DNA of 64,000 bases from Mycobacterium decipiens (GTDB taxonomy: Bacteria > Actinomycetota > Actinomycetes > Mycobacteriales > Mycobacteriaceae). Below, one piece after another: positions 18,182-29,020 of the stretch (within the stretch, counting starts at the first letter, position 1; each line of letters starts with the position of its first letter). The stretch spans positions 558,001 to 622,000 of the forward strand of contig NZ_OY970459.1 of NCBI RefSeq assembly GCF_963853665.1, read 5' to 3'. The notes under the pieces were generated by a model, which saw only the letters and a program-made list of their open reading frames with translations, made no database searches and had not been told where the DNA came from. The position numbers were made by a program, and so were the translations under genes.

Positions 18182-19077
18182 ACGCTGCTGACGCATTCCG
18201 CGATGCCGCGCGGGCACTCGATCTGCACGGTGGCGTGGTCCAGGCTGCGAGCGGACAACACCGCACGCGCGTCGTGCAGCACCCGGGCGGAATCGCCGTG
18301 GCCAGTCAGGTGGGCGGTGACCATGTCCTTGCCGGGCGACAGTGTCCACACATGCAGGTCGTGCACGTCGGTCACGCCGTCAACGGAGTGCAGGGCCGAA
18401 CGCAGCTCCGCCACGTTGATGTGTTTCGGGGACGATTCGGCAAGGATCCGTAGCGCGGTGCGGGCCAGCGAGATCGCCCGCGGCAGTACCCAGAGCGCGA
18501 CCAGCCCCGCGACCACGACGTCGGCGTAGGGCCAGTGTGTGGTGATGGTTACCATGCCGGCGATCAACACGGCCAGGCTGCCGACGGTATCGGCGACGAC
18601 TTCCAGGTAGGCGCCTTTGACCGCGAGGCTCTCCGTCGAGTGGGCGCGCAGCAAAACCGCGACCGCGGCGTTGGCCGCCAGCCCGGCCAGCGCCACCACG
18701 ATCATCGGTACGCCGGGAATGGACGGGGCCGCGCTGAGCCGCTCGACAGCTTCGTCGAGGATGAACAGCGCGACACCGATCAGCAATACCGCGTTGCCTA
18801 CCGCCGTGAACACCTCGGCGCGATGCCAGCCGTAGGTGCGCTCGGGTGAGGAGCTGCCCCGCCGAGCCAGCATGACCGCGACCAGCCCCATGAACACGGC
18901 GACCACATCGGTGAGCATGTGGCCGGCATCGGCCAGCAGCGCGATCGAGTCGATCAGCAATCCCGTGGTCAGTTCCACGACGAAGAAGGTCGCCAGGATC
19001 GCCGCGGCGATGATCATCCGGCGGCGCACCCGAGAATCCCGGGTATCGGTGGGAGTGTGATTGTGACCGGCGCCCAT
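18178..19077 (-). CDS. zitA: Cation diffusion facilitator (zinc-type, ZitA/ZitB-like exporter)
   Basis: A 299-residue CDF exporter with about six membrane segments, a histidine-bearing N-terminus (GAGHNHT) and a C-terminal cytosolic ferredoxin-like domain (DVHDLHVWTLSPGKD). Membrane metal-site residues are H53-x3-D57 in TM2 (ADAGHMLTD) and E159-x3-D163 in TM5 (YLEVVADTVGS); the usual TM5 histidine is glutamate. It is predicted to expel Zn2+ or a similar ion using the proton gradient. M. smegmatis has a zitA at the same locus, whereas M. tuberculosis lacks it between Rv0360c and Rv0359. A strong palindrome lies directly upstream. Confidence 0.85.
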   Translation of the reverse strand: MGAGHNHTPTDTRDSRVRRRMIIAAAILATFFVVELTTGLLIDSIALLADAGHMLTDVVAVFMGLVAVMLARRGSSSPERTYGWHRAEVFTAVGNAVLLIGVALFILDEAVERLSAAPSIPGVPMIVVALAGLAANAAVAVLLRAHSTESLAVKGAYLEVVADTVGSLAVLIAGMVTITTHWPYADVVVAGLVALWVLPRAISLARTALRILAESSPKHINVAELRSALHSVDGVTDVHDLHVWTLSPGKDMVTAHLTGHGDSARVLHDARAVLSARSLDHATVQIECPRGIAECVSSV

Positions 19078-19086
19078 GGCGCCATA

Positions 19087-19110
19087 ATATATGCGTACTT
19101 TCGCATATAT
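19087..19110 (-). promoter_or_regulatory. Palindromic operator upstream of the CDF exporter
   Basis: ATATATGCG (19087-19095) and CGCATATAT (19102-19110) form a perfect 9-bp inverted repeat with a 6-nt spacer, ending 10 bp before the exporter start. The size and spacing suit a dimeric metal sensor of the ArsR/SmtB class (SmtB, NmtR or KmtR type). KmtR is known to control a CDF exporter (Rv2025c) in M. tuberculosis. No such regulator is encoded nearby, so the binding protein would act in trans. The AT-rich stretch stands out in this GC-rich DNA. Confidence 0.65.
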
Positions 19111-19119
19111 CGCAAGGCG

Positions 19120-19899
19120 TCAGAGCCAGATGCTCCAGAAGCGGGTCAGCGCGCCACCCGCGGCGGCCAGCTGGTGCGGCACACCGGACAGGTCGAAGAG
19201 CCAGTACACCATCCCGAAGAACCACCGGTTGAGCGTCGGCGCCAGGAACAGGAACAGCAGAAACACCAGCGCGAACTGCTTGGCCGGTGCCAGGGCGCGC
19301 TGCGTCTCCGGTCGTAGATGCGGCTCCAGCGCGGCATAGCCGTCCAGGCCCGGGATTGGTAGCAGGTTCAGCACCAGCGCGGTGAGCTGAAGGAATGCCA
19401 GGAACGCCACCCCCGCCCACAACACCGCGTGGGCCGGGTCGAAGAAGAATTGGGTTGCTGTCAACAGCAGCACGGCCAGCACAAGGTTGACCGTCGGCCC
19501 GGCCAAGCTGACCATGGTGCGGCGCAGGGTCGTCATGAACCAGGTCTGTACGTACACCGCGGCACCAGGCAGGCCGATCCCGCCCAGCGCGATGAACAGC
19601 ATCGGCAGACCGAGCGAGAGCATGGGATGGCTGTAGCGCCGCGGATCCAGCGTCAGGTAGCCGCGCACCGCGACATCGTGGTCGCCGAAACGCCAGGCGG
19701 TGAACGCATGCCCAAACTCGTGCAAGCACAGCGACACCAGCCAGCCGGCGATCACGAAGACAAACACTCCGGCGTAGGCCAGCGGCCGCACGCTCGCTCC
19801 GGCCAGCCAGGCCAGCGCGCCCCCGACGGCCGTCAATCCGAGCAGGCCCAGAAAGAGCGGGCTGGGTCGCACCGACTCGTGCAGGCCCATGTCGCTCAC
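19120..19899 (-). CDS. M50-family intramembrane-type metalloprotease (Rv0359 orthologue)
   Basis: A 259-residue membrane protein with the zinc-protease motif LHEFGHAF near residue 60 and the second-site signature LNLLPIPGLDGY near 200, as in site-2 protease relatives. Six or so hydrophobic segments are visible. The substrate is unknown. GTG at 19897-19899 gives exactly the length of Rv0359; ATG at 19888-19890 would give 256 residues. Longer upstream reading to 20064 runs into the Rv0358-like gene and is rejected. Confidence 0.85.
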   Translation of the reverse strand: MSDMGLHESVRPSPLFLGLLGLTAVGGALAWLAGASVRPLAYAGVFVFVIAGWLVSLCLHEFGHAFTAWRFGDHDVAVRGYLTLDPRRYSHPMLSLGLPMLFIALGGIGLPGAAVYVQTWFMTTLRRTMVSLAGPTVNLVLAVLLLTATQFFFDPAHAVLWAGVAFLAFLQLTALVLNLLPIPGLDGYAALEPHLRPETQRALAPAKQFALVFLLFLFLAPTLNRWFFGMVYWLFDLSGVPHQLAAAGGALTRFWSIWL

Positions 19900-19909
19900 C
19901 GGTCGAAAA

Positions 19910-20596
19910 CTACCGGACCAGCAGCCAACCCTCGACATTGCGGTAGAACGTCGATCGTCGCACCGCGCGAGGGGCCGGCACCCCGTCACGCACCACCGCC
20001 GCGCCGGTGGTACCCAGCTGGGCCGCGCGGCCGCCAACCCAGCGGCGCCACGTTCGGCCGGCACCCACCCTGCTCCTTGCCGAGGCCCGCAGGCCCGGAA
20101 GGGTCAGCGTCGGCTCGATGCGCACCTCGGCGACGTCGCCGTCGAACAGTGGGGTGTCGTCGACAACCGCCTCGCCGTGGATCAAGTGCCGGTCACCGGT
20201 CGGCTGCCACCTGGCCCGGCCCACGATCACCGACCCGTTCTCGTCGCGGATCAGCGGCACCCGATGGGCGATCCCGCGTCGCGCGCGCCATGCCGCGCGC
20301 CGCCCGGCCGGCAACCGATAGACCCGGGTCGCGGCGGTGCGCTTGGGTGGGGCATAACCCACCTCGACGTCGAGCCGGTCGACGCGCAACAACCGGGTTA
20401 GCACCGCGGCCAGGTCAGCGTCGGCGCCCACCACGACCAATCGCTGGTACGGCCCGACTAGGACGTCTATGCCGGCCGGACCGTCGGCCCGGTGGGTGGG
20501 CAGCCCGGCAAGACCCGGGCCGGGTGGCCGGGCATCGCCGAACAGCAACACCGCCGCGCCGGGCGTTTCCATGCCGGTTTCTGGGCAGGTTTTCAT
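19910..20596 (-). CDS. Conserved hypothetical protein (Rv0358 orthologue)
   Basis: A 228-residue soluble protein from ATG 20594-20596. I recognise no catalytic motif. It is rich in arginine, with conserved-looking segments VLLFGDARPPGPG, VGPYQRLVVVGADAD and FYRNVEGWLLVR at the C-terminus. It is divergent from purA and 10 bp upstream of the M50 protease gene, so the two are probably co-transcribed. The start is uncertain: the frame opens at 20668, and ATG 20570-20572 is also possible (Rv0358 is about 215 residues). Confidence 0.72.
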   Translation of the reverse strand: MKTCPETGMETPGAAVLLFGDARPPGPGLAGLPTHRADGPAGIDVLVGPYQRLVVVGADADLAAVLTRLLRVDRLDVEVGYAPPKRTAATRVYRLPAGRRAAWRARRGIAHRVPLIRDENGSVIVGRARWQPTGDRHLIHGEAVVDDTPLFDGDVAEVRIEPTLTLPGLRASARSRVGAGRTWRRWVGGRAAQLGTTGAAVVRDGVPAPRAVRRSTFYRNVEGWLLVR

Positions 20597-20658
20597 GGCA
20601 TTTTCGAGGCTCCTCGCAACCTGCTGAGTAGGGTAGGTCACCGGCTGGACCACAATAA

Positions 20659-22643
<1,985 letters not shown>

Positions 22644-22665
22644 CTAAGCCCGGTGCCGCTGCACG

Positions 22666-22725
22666 CTAGCCAGTGACCTTGCGGAAGTACTCCCCGATCT
22701 GGCGCAGGGAGCGGGTCTCCGGGTC
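22666..22725 (-). pseudogene. Possible 3' fragment of an unidentified gene
   Basis: On the minus strand the 19 codons before a TAG at 22666-22668 read [19 protein letters not shown], which looks like a natural protein C-terminus. Upstream of it the frame becomes arginine- and proline-rich noise that overlaps the MFS remnant. I do not recognise the family. It may be the tail of a gene cut at the rearrangement junction. Confidence 0.25.
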
Positions 22726-23209
22726 CGAGGCGCTGTTGCAACGACGCCGGTTTGGCGGTTGGTAGTGCCGATCGCTTCCCTCGGGGTTGGAATGGTGGCC
22801 GTCTGGCCGACGCTGGCGGTCACCGCGACCCGCAACCTGGACTCGCACCTGGCCGGTGCGAGTTCGGGGGTGTACAACGCAGTTCGGGCGCTGGGCGCTG
22901 GGCGCTGTGCTCGGCAGCGCCGGGATGGCAGCGTTCATGACCTCGCGCATTTATGCCCAGACACCGCCGAGTGACCGCGGCGGACAGCGCTGGGCGGTCG
23001 AGGCAAGCAGCGACGCCGCGCTGCAACTGCCCGAGGTTGTGCGCGAACCGTTTTCGGCCGCGATGTCGCAGTCGATGCTGTTGCCCGCGTTCATGGCACT
23101 GTGCGGTGTCGGCGCCGCACTGTTCATGGTCCGATTTGCCGGTGCGAGGACCGAGCGGATTTCGATCTCGGTAGCCGAGGACCTATGCCAGACCGCTCGC
23201 CGTCGATGA
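22715..23209 (+). pseudogene. Remnant of a DHA2/EmrB-type MFS drug efflux gene
   Basis: Only the C-terminal region remains. One frame reads [18 protein letters not shown] and on to [13 protein letters not shown]; after a frame change the next reads [12 protein letters not shown] and ends at TGA 23207-23209 after a final membrane helix. The frame break falls in three tandem copies of GGGCGCT (22886-22906). Two copies would restore [12 protein letters not shown]. The first ten or so membrane helices of the family are absent. The end overlaps the convergent TetR gene by 27 bp, an arrangement typical of regulator-pump pairs. Confidence 0.72.
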
Positions 23210-23878
23210 CCCCGGCAAACCCGGCCCCCAGGTCGGCATTGACTGCGTTGCCGCGGCTGACGTCGCACAGCACCAGGCCAATGGGTGGCTCAGCACGAGT
23301 CGAGTCATCTCGGCAACGAACACATCCTTGGCGATGGGCGGTTCATCGACGACATATCGGACCGTCGTCCCGAGGAGTCCGACGACGATCCAGGTCGCGG
23401 CGTCGAGATCCATGTCGACGGCCGGAGCTTGCTGGGCGATGGTGTACCCCTTGATCGTCGCGGTCATCAGCTCTTCGAGGGGCTTAAGCAGTTCCGAAGT
23501 GGTGCGTCCGGGCAACTGGCCGCACACCATCCGCAGAATTTCCGGCCGTTCGAGCATGGTGTCGACCTGGGCATCAATCGCGGCGGCCACCAGAACTCCC
23601 AGATCGGCTTGGAGCAGCTCGGAGAGCCTGCTCGCCGTTCGGTTCAGCAGGTCCTGGGCGTACTCCTCTACGACGGTATGCAGGATCGCGTCCTTATTTG
23701 GAAAGTACTGGTACAGCGAACCAGGGCTGATACCAGCGGCGGCAGCGATCCGATTTGTCGAGGTGCCGTCGTAGCCGCGTTCTTTGAGAATTGTCGTGGC
23801 GGCGTCGAGGATGCGTCGCACCGTATCCTTCGACCGATCTTGCACGGGCCTCTTGCGTGCCGTGCTGCTTCGGGTCAT
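23183..23878 (-). CDS. TetR/AcrR-family transcriptional regulator
   Basis: A 231-residue repressor-type protein with an N-terminal TetR helix-turn-helix (about 18-65: [20 protein letters not shown], then [15 protein letters not shown]) and a helical C-terminal ligand domain. The adjoining MFS remnant suggests that it once controlled a multidrug pump that is now broken. The last 25 residues are low in order and may be an extension caused by loss of the original stop. No clear palindromic operator was found upstream. Confidence 0.88.
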   Translation of the reverse strand: MTRSSTARKRPVQDRSKDTVRRILDAATTILKERGYDGTSTNRIAAAAGISPGSLYQYFPNKDAILHTVVEEYAQDLLNRTASRLSELLQADLGVLVAAAIDAQVDTMLERPEILRMVCGQLPGRTTSELLKPLEELMTATIKGYTIAQQAPAVDMDLDAATWIVVGLLGTTVRYVVDEPPIAKDVFVAEMTRLVLSHPLAWCCATSAAATQSMPTWGPGLPGSSTASGLA

Positions 23879-24283
23879 TCGTTTCCTTTCGAATTCGTCG
23901 CGTCCCGTGCGGTGGCGCGATCCGATTCGCCCAACGTGTCGAGCAGGCGAGGGCGGTTTCGGATAGGTAGCGGTTTTCCGCGAAACTGCAATTCGTCGTG
24001 GCGATCGACAAGGACCGAAAGGACAGTGCGGCAGCGGCCTAGATATTGGTCATTTTGTTAGGCCGGTCGATCGGGTTGTTGCTCCAAATCTTTTTAGTGC
24101 GGCACCCGGAACTCGGCGACCATCCCGGCCGAGCCCTTGGGAACCTGTGGCAAATACTTTGCGTAGGACATCCTTTGCATCATTACAGACCGGTGACGCC
24201 TCGTGTTTGGAAATCCGAGAATCTGTCCGCAAAGGTTCTACCGGGCCGTCGATCCTGGGAAAGATCCCCGCCGTGGGCCCGAG
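23879..24283. other. Intergenic stretch between TetR and PPE genes
   Basis: This 405-bp stretch holds the upstream region of the TetR gene and the downstream region of the PPE gene. It is somewhat less GC-rich near 24040-24240 (for example TTTTTAG, TTGCATCATTACAG). I see no open frame with coding character, no RNA gene and no convincing terminator. Confidence 0.5.
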
Positions 24284-25624
24284 CTATTGGTTGGTGTTCG
24301 GGGACGGCGGTACCACGATGATGGTCGCCCCGGGGATGGCCGCCAGGGTCGCCGCAAGGTTGGCAACCACGCCGGGCGGCAAGCCCGGCGGTAGGCCGGG
24401 TATGCCTACCCCGGCGGCCGCCGCTGGGACGGCGGGCGTGTTCTCAGCGGCGGGCCTGGTTGCCGCCGCGCCTGTCCCACCCCCTGCCGCCGGGGCGGCC
24501 GCGGCGGGGGTCGGCGAGGAGCCGCCGCGGGCGGCAAGACCGGCCAGAGCGGTTCCGGCCAAACCCGCCGCCGCCAGGCCGGCGTAGGAGCCGTCCGAAC
24601 CGCCCGTCATGTACATCGGAGTCGCGCCGGGGAACATCGCGGCGACTTGGCGCACCGCCGGGGGAAGATTCCAGCTGTGCGGCACGGAGAGCCCGCCGAT
24701 ATTGGCGGAGTAGCCCGAAAGCGCAGCGATCGGTGGCTGGGGCGGGGTAATCAGCCGTCCGCCACCCGGATTTGAAGGCCCGGCCCGGCCCGGGGCCGGA
24801 CGGCTTCCCTGGCCCTCAGGGGGATTCTCGTCCGATTCCGTCATGGAGTTCGGAGCCTTCTCGGCCTCGTCGATCAGGTCATGGCGATAGACCTCGCCCA
24901 GTTGCACCCCCGATAACCCCAAGGCGCCAGCCGAGACCGCCACGGCTGCTGCCACCAGAAGGTCAAGATCCTCGAACGGGTTTGGTATCTGGTTCAGGGG
25001 CGGCGGTAGGAACGATTGCAGCGTCGGTAGCACGCTCGTTTCTGCCGGTGCGGCGGCCAACGCCGCGGACGCCACGGCTTCGCCCGGCAACCCGGCCCCG
25101 GTGGTGGTCGCCGGTGGCGGGGTGAACGGCGTCAACTCCGATGCGGCCGCCGAGGTGCCCGCGTAACCCTCCATCGCCACGATGTCCTGGGCCCACATTT
25201 CGCCGTATTGCGCTTCACTGGTTGCGATCGCCGGTGTGTTTTGGCCAAAGATGTTGGTCTGGATCAGAGACATCATGGTGCTCCGGTTGGCGGCGATCAC
25301 CGCAGGAGGCACGGTCGCCGCGTACGCCGACTCGTAGGCGTACGCCGCGGCGACGGCCTGTGCCGCGGCCTGCTCGGCCGAAGCGGCGGTTGCCCTCATC
25401 CACGCCACGTAGGGGACGGCGGCGGCCGCCATCGACAGCGCCGAAGGGCCCAACCATTCATCGCCGGTGAGCCCGGAAACCACCAAGGAGTAGGAAGCGG
25501 CCGTCGAGTTCAGTTCGTTGGCCAGCCGCTCCCAGGCCGCAGCCGCTTGCATCAGCGGCGCGGAGCCGGGACCGGAATAGATTCTGGCGGAATTGACCTC
25601 TGGTGGTAGCGCACCGAAGTCCAT
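24284..25624 (-). CDS. PPE family protein, SVP subfamily
   Basis: A 446-residue protein starting [16 protein letters not shown]. The PPE helical domain (1-180) has the WLGPS turn equivalent to WxG. The C-terminal half contains the subfamily signature [15 protein letters not shown], followed by an alanine/glycine/proline-rich tail. PPE proteins are secreted by ESX type VII systems, normally as dimers with a PE protein, but no PE gene precedes this one. Its place beside purT on the minus strand suggests an intact counterpart of M. tuberculosis Rv0388c/Rv0387c (PPE9 region). Starts further upstream (to 25762) add a non-PPE sequence and are rejected. Confidence 0.9.
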   Translation of the reverse strand: MDFGALPPEVNSARIYSGPGSAPLMQAAAAWERLANELNSTAASYSLVVSGLTGDEWLGPSALSMAAAAVPYVAWMRATAASAEQAAAQAVAAAYAYESAYAATVPPAVIAANRSTMMSLIQTNIFGQNTPAIATSEAQYGEMWAQDIVAMEGYAGTSAAASELTPFTPPPATTTGAGLPGEAVASAALAAAPAETSVLPTLQSFLPPPLNQIPNPFEDLDLLVAAAVAVSAGALGLSGVQLGEVYRHDLIDEAEKAPNSMTESDENPPEGQGSRPAPGRAGPSNPGGGRLITPPQPPIAALSGYSANIGGLSVPHSWNLPPAVRQVAAMFPGATPMYMTGGSDGSYAGLAAAGLAGTALAGLAARGGSSPTPAAAAPAAGGGTGAAATRPAAENTPAVPAAAAGVGIPGLPPGLPPGVVANLAATLAAIPGATIIVVPPSPNTNQ

Positions 25625-26019
25625 GGCTAGCCACCCCCCACGCGGACCGTGACCGCCTGCGTAGTCACGAAAGACATGGACTCTCCTGGGACCGAAGTTG
25701 TCCGGTCCGGGACGGGTTCTCCGCTGCCGCGGAGCCAGGCGACTGGGCGCATATCGATTCAAGTGGCGACAACCGTGCCAGGGCCGGATCGGATAGCTAA
25801 CCGGTCATCGACTTCGGATGGCTCGGGTGATCACGTCGGTCACTTGCCCCCACCTCCTCATAGCAAAAGTACACAGGCAGATGTGAGCAGAGTTGCGAAA
25901 ATAGACAAATAGTGAGCCGAGGAGCGGGTTTCTTGTGGGGTGGCCCGGGCGATAGCGTCTGTGTCGATGGTTCGTCGCTCGGGTACCCACCAATCGACCG
26001 GGCGAGACCGAGCGAGGGG
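25625..26019. other. Divergent intergenic region between PPE and purT, with a short leader ORF
   Basis: No full gene is present in these 395 bp. On the minus strand a perfect AGGAGG (25853-25858) sits 9 nt before GTG 25841-25843, which opens a 12-codon ORF (VTDVITRAIRSR) ending at 25805. An in-frame ATG at 25859-25861 would make 18 codons (MRRWGQVTDVITRAIRSR). Three of the codons are CGA. This may be a leader peptide for the PPE gene about 180 bp downstream, or the relic of a lost PE gene. Confidence 0.35.
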
Positions 26020-27360
26020 ATGAGCTGGTTGACCGAAGGACAGCACGAGCCCACCGCCCGGCATGCCCGCCCAACGGCTCCCGAAGACGACAAGACGACC
26101 GCGTTCAACGTGGCGCCTGTCATGAAGCCCATCCCGCCGCGGCCCGAACCCGAAGTCGAATCCGAAGTCGTTCCGCGGGTGATGCTGCTGGGTGGGGGCG
26201 AGTCCAGCCGGGAGCTGGCGATCGCGTTGCAGGGCCTTGGTGCGGAGGTGATCGCCGTCGACGGGTATGCGGGCGCGCCCGCGCACCGGGTAGCCGACCA
26301 GTCGGTGGTGGTCGCGATGACCGACGCCGAAGAGCTGACGGCGGTGATCCGGCGGCTGCGACCGGATTTCGCGGTGACGGTCGACGATGCGGTTTCCCCG
26401 GCCGCTCTCGCGGGTGTCGGCAGCCAAGCCGACAGCGAGTTCACCGAGCTGGTGCCGAACGCGCGCAGTGTCCGGCTCGTGGCCGACCGGGAGGGTCTGC
26501 GCCGACTGGCCGCCGACCAGCTCGGCCTGCCCACCGCGCCGTTCTGGTTCGTTGGATCCCTCGGCGAACTCGAGGCAGTGGCCGCCCATGCCGGGTTCCC
26601 GTTGCTGGTGAAACCGGTGGCCGGCGGCCAAGGCGGCCAGGGCAGCTCGGTGGTCGCCGGGCCCGGCGAGGTCGAGGCGGCCTGGCAGCGCGCGGTGGCG
26701 CCGCAGGCAGAGCCTGAGGCGGGGGGAGCGGGCCCACGGGTGTGGGCGGAGTCGGTGGTTGAGGTCGAGTTTTTGGTCACCATGATCGTTGTGTGCCGGG
26801 ACGGGCCGACCGGGCCGGTCATGGAGTTTTGTGCACCCATCGGTCATCGCGACGCCGACGCCGGCGGGTTGGAATCCTGGCAACCGCAGCAGATGAGCAC
26901 GGCGGCGCGCGACGCGGCCAGGTCGATCGCCGCACGCATCGTCAAGGCACTCGGCGGGCGCGGCGTTTACTGCGTCGAATTGATGATCAACGGCGATGAG
27001 GTGTATTTCGCCGACGTCACTGTGTGCCCAGCTGAGAGTGCCTGGGTTACGGTGCGCAGTCAGCGGCTTTCGGTGTTCGAGCTGCAGGCCCGGGCGACCC
27101 TGGGTTTGGCGGTGGACACCATGATGATCTCGCCGGGTGCCGCGCGCATGATGAATCCGAGTCGCACGGCGGGCCGGGCGTCGATCGGCGTACCGGATGC
27201 GGAAGCGCTGACCCATGCACTCGGTGTCCCGGAAAGCGATGTCCGGGTGTTCGGGCGCGGGCTTGGGGTGGCGCTGGCCACCGCGCCCGAGCTGGCGACG
27301 GCACGCGACCGCGCCCGTGAAGTCGCGTCCCGGCTAAATGTGCGAGACTCACGCGGGTGA
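26020..27360 (+). CDS. purT: Formate-dependent phosphoribosylglycinamide formyltransferase 2
   Basis: An ATP-grasp enzyme that formylates glycinamide ribonucleotide with formate and ATP, the third step of purine synthesis. Residues after about 70 match the family: VMLLGGGESSRELAIALQGLG (N-terminal Rossmann-like), then the ATP-grasp core FPLLVKPVAGGQGGQGSSVV and later GVYCVELMINGDEVYFADV. The 5' end is unclear. ATG 26020 gives 446 residues with GAGGGG directly abutting it; ATG 26122 (412 residues) and codons between are possible, against 419 for Rv0389. First gene of a purT-rhodanese-metZ operon. Confidence 0.9.
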   Translation: MSWLTEGQHEPTARHARPTAPEDDKTTAFNVAPVMKPIPPRPEPEVESEVVPRVMLLGGGESSRELAIALQGLGAEVIAVDGYAGAPAHRVADQSVVVAMTDAEELTAVIRRLRPDFAVTVDDAVSPAALAGVGSQADSEFTELVPNARSVRLVADREGLRRLAADQLGLPTAPFWFVGSLGELEAVAAHAGFPLLVKPVAGGQGGQGSSVVAGPGEVEAAWQRAVAPQAEPEAGGAGPRVWAESVVEVEFLVTMIVVCRDGPTGPVMEFCAPIGHRDADAGGLESWQPQQMSTAARDAARSIAARIVKALGGRGVYCVELMINGDEVYFADVTVCPAESAWVTVRSQRLSVFELQARATLGLAVDTMMISPGAARMMNPSRTAGRASIGVPDAEALTHALGVPESDVRVFGRGLGVALATAPELATARDRAREVASRLNVRDSRG

Positions 27361-27782
27361 GCTACGCAGGAGATATCACGCCAATTCAGGCCTTCAGGAT
27401 GCTCAGCGAGAACCCGCAGGCGATCCTGGTCGACGTGCGCAGCGACGCGGAATGGCGCTTTGTCGGCGTGCCCGATTTGTCGAGCCTTGATCGTGAAGTG
27501 GTCTACGTCGAGTGGGCGACGTCCGACGGAGCGCGCAACGACAATTTCCTTACCGAACTGCGCGACCGGATCCCGGCGGCACCCGCTGGCCAGCAAGAGC
27601 GGCCGGTCATTTTCCTGTGTCGCTCGGGTAACCGCTCCATCGGCGCCGCCGAGGTCGCGACCGCGGCGGGTATCGTGCCGGCCTACAACATGCTGGACGG
27701 CTTCGAAGGGCACCTAGACGCCACGGGTCACCGAGGTGTAGCCGGCTGGCGGGCGATGGGTTTGCCCTGGAAGCAGGGATGA
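27357..27782 (+). CDS. Rhodanese-domain sulfurtransferase (Rv0390 orthologue)
   Basis: A 141-residue single-domain rhodanese with active-site cysteine C88 in the loop FLCRSGNRSIGAA and the D-V-R motif near residue 26. It can carry persulfide sulfur. Its GTG start overlaps the purT stop (GTGA), and metZ starts 8 bp after its end. The tight coupling to the homocysteine-forming enzyme suggests that it handles sulfide or persulfide for that step, which is inference. Confidence 0.9.
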   Translation: MSYAGDITPIQAFRMLSENPQAILVDVRSDAEWRFVGVPDLSSLDREVVYVEWATSDGARNDNFLTELRDRIPAAPAGQQERPVIFLCRSGNRSIGAAEVATAAGIVPAYNMLDGFEGHLDATGHRGVAGWRAMGLPWKQG

Positions 27783-27789
27783 GACGGCG

Positions 27790-29016
27790 ATGACCGATGC
27801 CGACGAGGGGTCGGTCCGCATCCCGCAGGCACTGCCCGACGGCGTCAGCCAGGCGACCGTCGGCGTGCGCGGCGGGCTGCTGCGGTCGGGGTTCGAAGAG
27901 ACCGCCGAGGCGATGTACCTGACGTCTGGCTATGTCTACGGCTCGGCCGCCACCGCGGAGCGGTCGTTCGCCGGAGAGTCGGACCACTATGTCTACTCCC
28001 GATATGGCAACCCGACCGTGTCCATGTTCGAGGAGCGGCTGCGGTTGATCGAAGGAGCCCCGGCGGCGTTCGCCGCGGCAAGTGGCATGGCCGCGGTGTT
28101 CACCTCGCTGGGCGCGCTGCTGGGTGCCGGGGACCGGCTGGTCGCCGCGCGCAGCCTGTTTGGGTCGTGTTTTGTGGTGTGCAGCGAAATCCTGCCGCGG
28201 TGGGGGGTTCAGACCGTCTTCGTCGACGGCGACGACATTTCGCAATGGGAGCGGGCGCTGTCGGTGCCCACCGCGGCGGTATTCTTCGAGACGCCGTCGA
28301 ATCCCATGCAGTCGCTGGTGGATATCGCCGCGGTGACCGAGCTGGCGCATGCTGCGGGCGCAAAGGTGGTGCTGGATAACGTATTTGCGACACCGCTGCT
28401 GCAGCAGGGCTTTCCGCTCGGGGTCGACGTGGTGGTGTACTCGGGCACCAAGCACATCGACGGACAGGGCCGGGTGCTGGGTGGAGCCATCCTCGGGGAC
28501 AAGGAGTACATCGACGGTCCGGTGCAGAAGCTGATGCGGCACACCGGTCCGGCGATGAGTGCGTTCAATGCCTGGGTATTGCTGAAGGGACTTGAGACAC
28601 TGGCTATTCGGGTGGAGCACAGCAACTCCTCAGCACAACGAATTGCTGAGTTTCTTGCCGACCACCCGGCGGTGCGGTGGGTGCGTTACCCGTATTTGGT
28701 GTCGCATCCGCAGTACGACCTGGCCAAGCGTCAGATGTCGGGTGGCGGCACGGTGGTCACCTTCGCCCTCGAGTCCCCGGAGAGCACAGCCAAGCAGCGG
28801 GCGTTCGAGGTACTGGACAAGTTCCGGTTGATCGACATTTCCAACAACCTCGGCGACGCCAAATCCCTTGTCACCCATCCCGCCACGACGACGCACCGCG
28901 CGATGGGTCCGGAGGGCCGTGCTGCAATCGGGCTGGGCGACGGCGTGGTCCGCATCTCCGTCGGCTTGGAAGGCACTGCCGACCTGATCGCCGATATCGA
29001 CCAGGCGCTGAGCTAG
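27790..29016 (+). CDS. metZ: O-succinylhomoserine sulfhydrylase
   Basis: A 408-residue PLP-dependent enzyme of the Cys/Met-metabolism fold that makes homocysteine from O-succinylhomoserine and sulfide. The cofactor lysine is K221 in YSGTKHIDGQG. The PLP-phosphate and ring-contacting segments SRYGNPTVSMFEERL, ASGMAAVF and ETPSNP are present. Third gene of the purT operon. Orthologue of Rv0391 (406 residues). Confidence 0.95.
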   Translation: MTDADEGSVRIPQALPDGVSQATVGVRGGLLRSGFEETAEAMYLTSGYVYGSAATAERSFAGESDHYVYSRYGNPTVSMFEERLRLIEGAPAAFAAASGMAAVFTSLGALLGAGDRLVAARSLFGSCFVVCSEILPRWGVQTVFVDGDDISQWERALSVPTAAVFFETPSNPMQSLVDIAAVTELAHAAGAKVVLDNVFATPLLQQGFPLGVDVVVYSGTKHIDGQGRVLGGAILGDKEYIDGPVQKLMRHTGPAMSAFNAWVLLKGLETLAIRVEHSNSSAQRIAEFLADHPAVRWVRYPYLVSHPQYDLAKRQMSGGGTVVTFALESPESTAKQRAFEVLDKFRLIDISNNLGDAKSLVTHPATTTHRAMGPEGRAAIGLGDGVVRISVGLEGTADLIADIDQALS

Positions 29017-29020
29017 CGAG

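Noticed and set aside
18380..19729. Minus-strand open frame of 449 codons across the CDF and M50 genes
   Set aside because: It lies in a different frame from both true genes on the same strand and is arginine/proline-rich with no homology.
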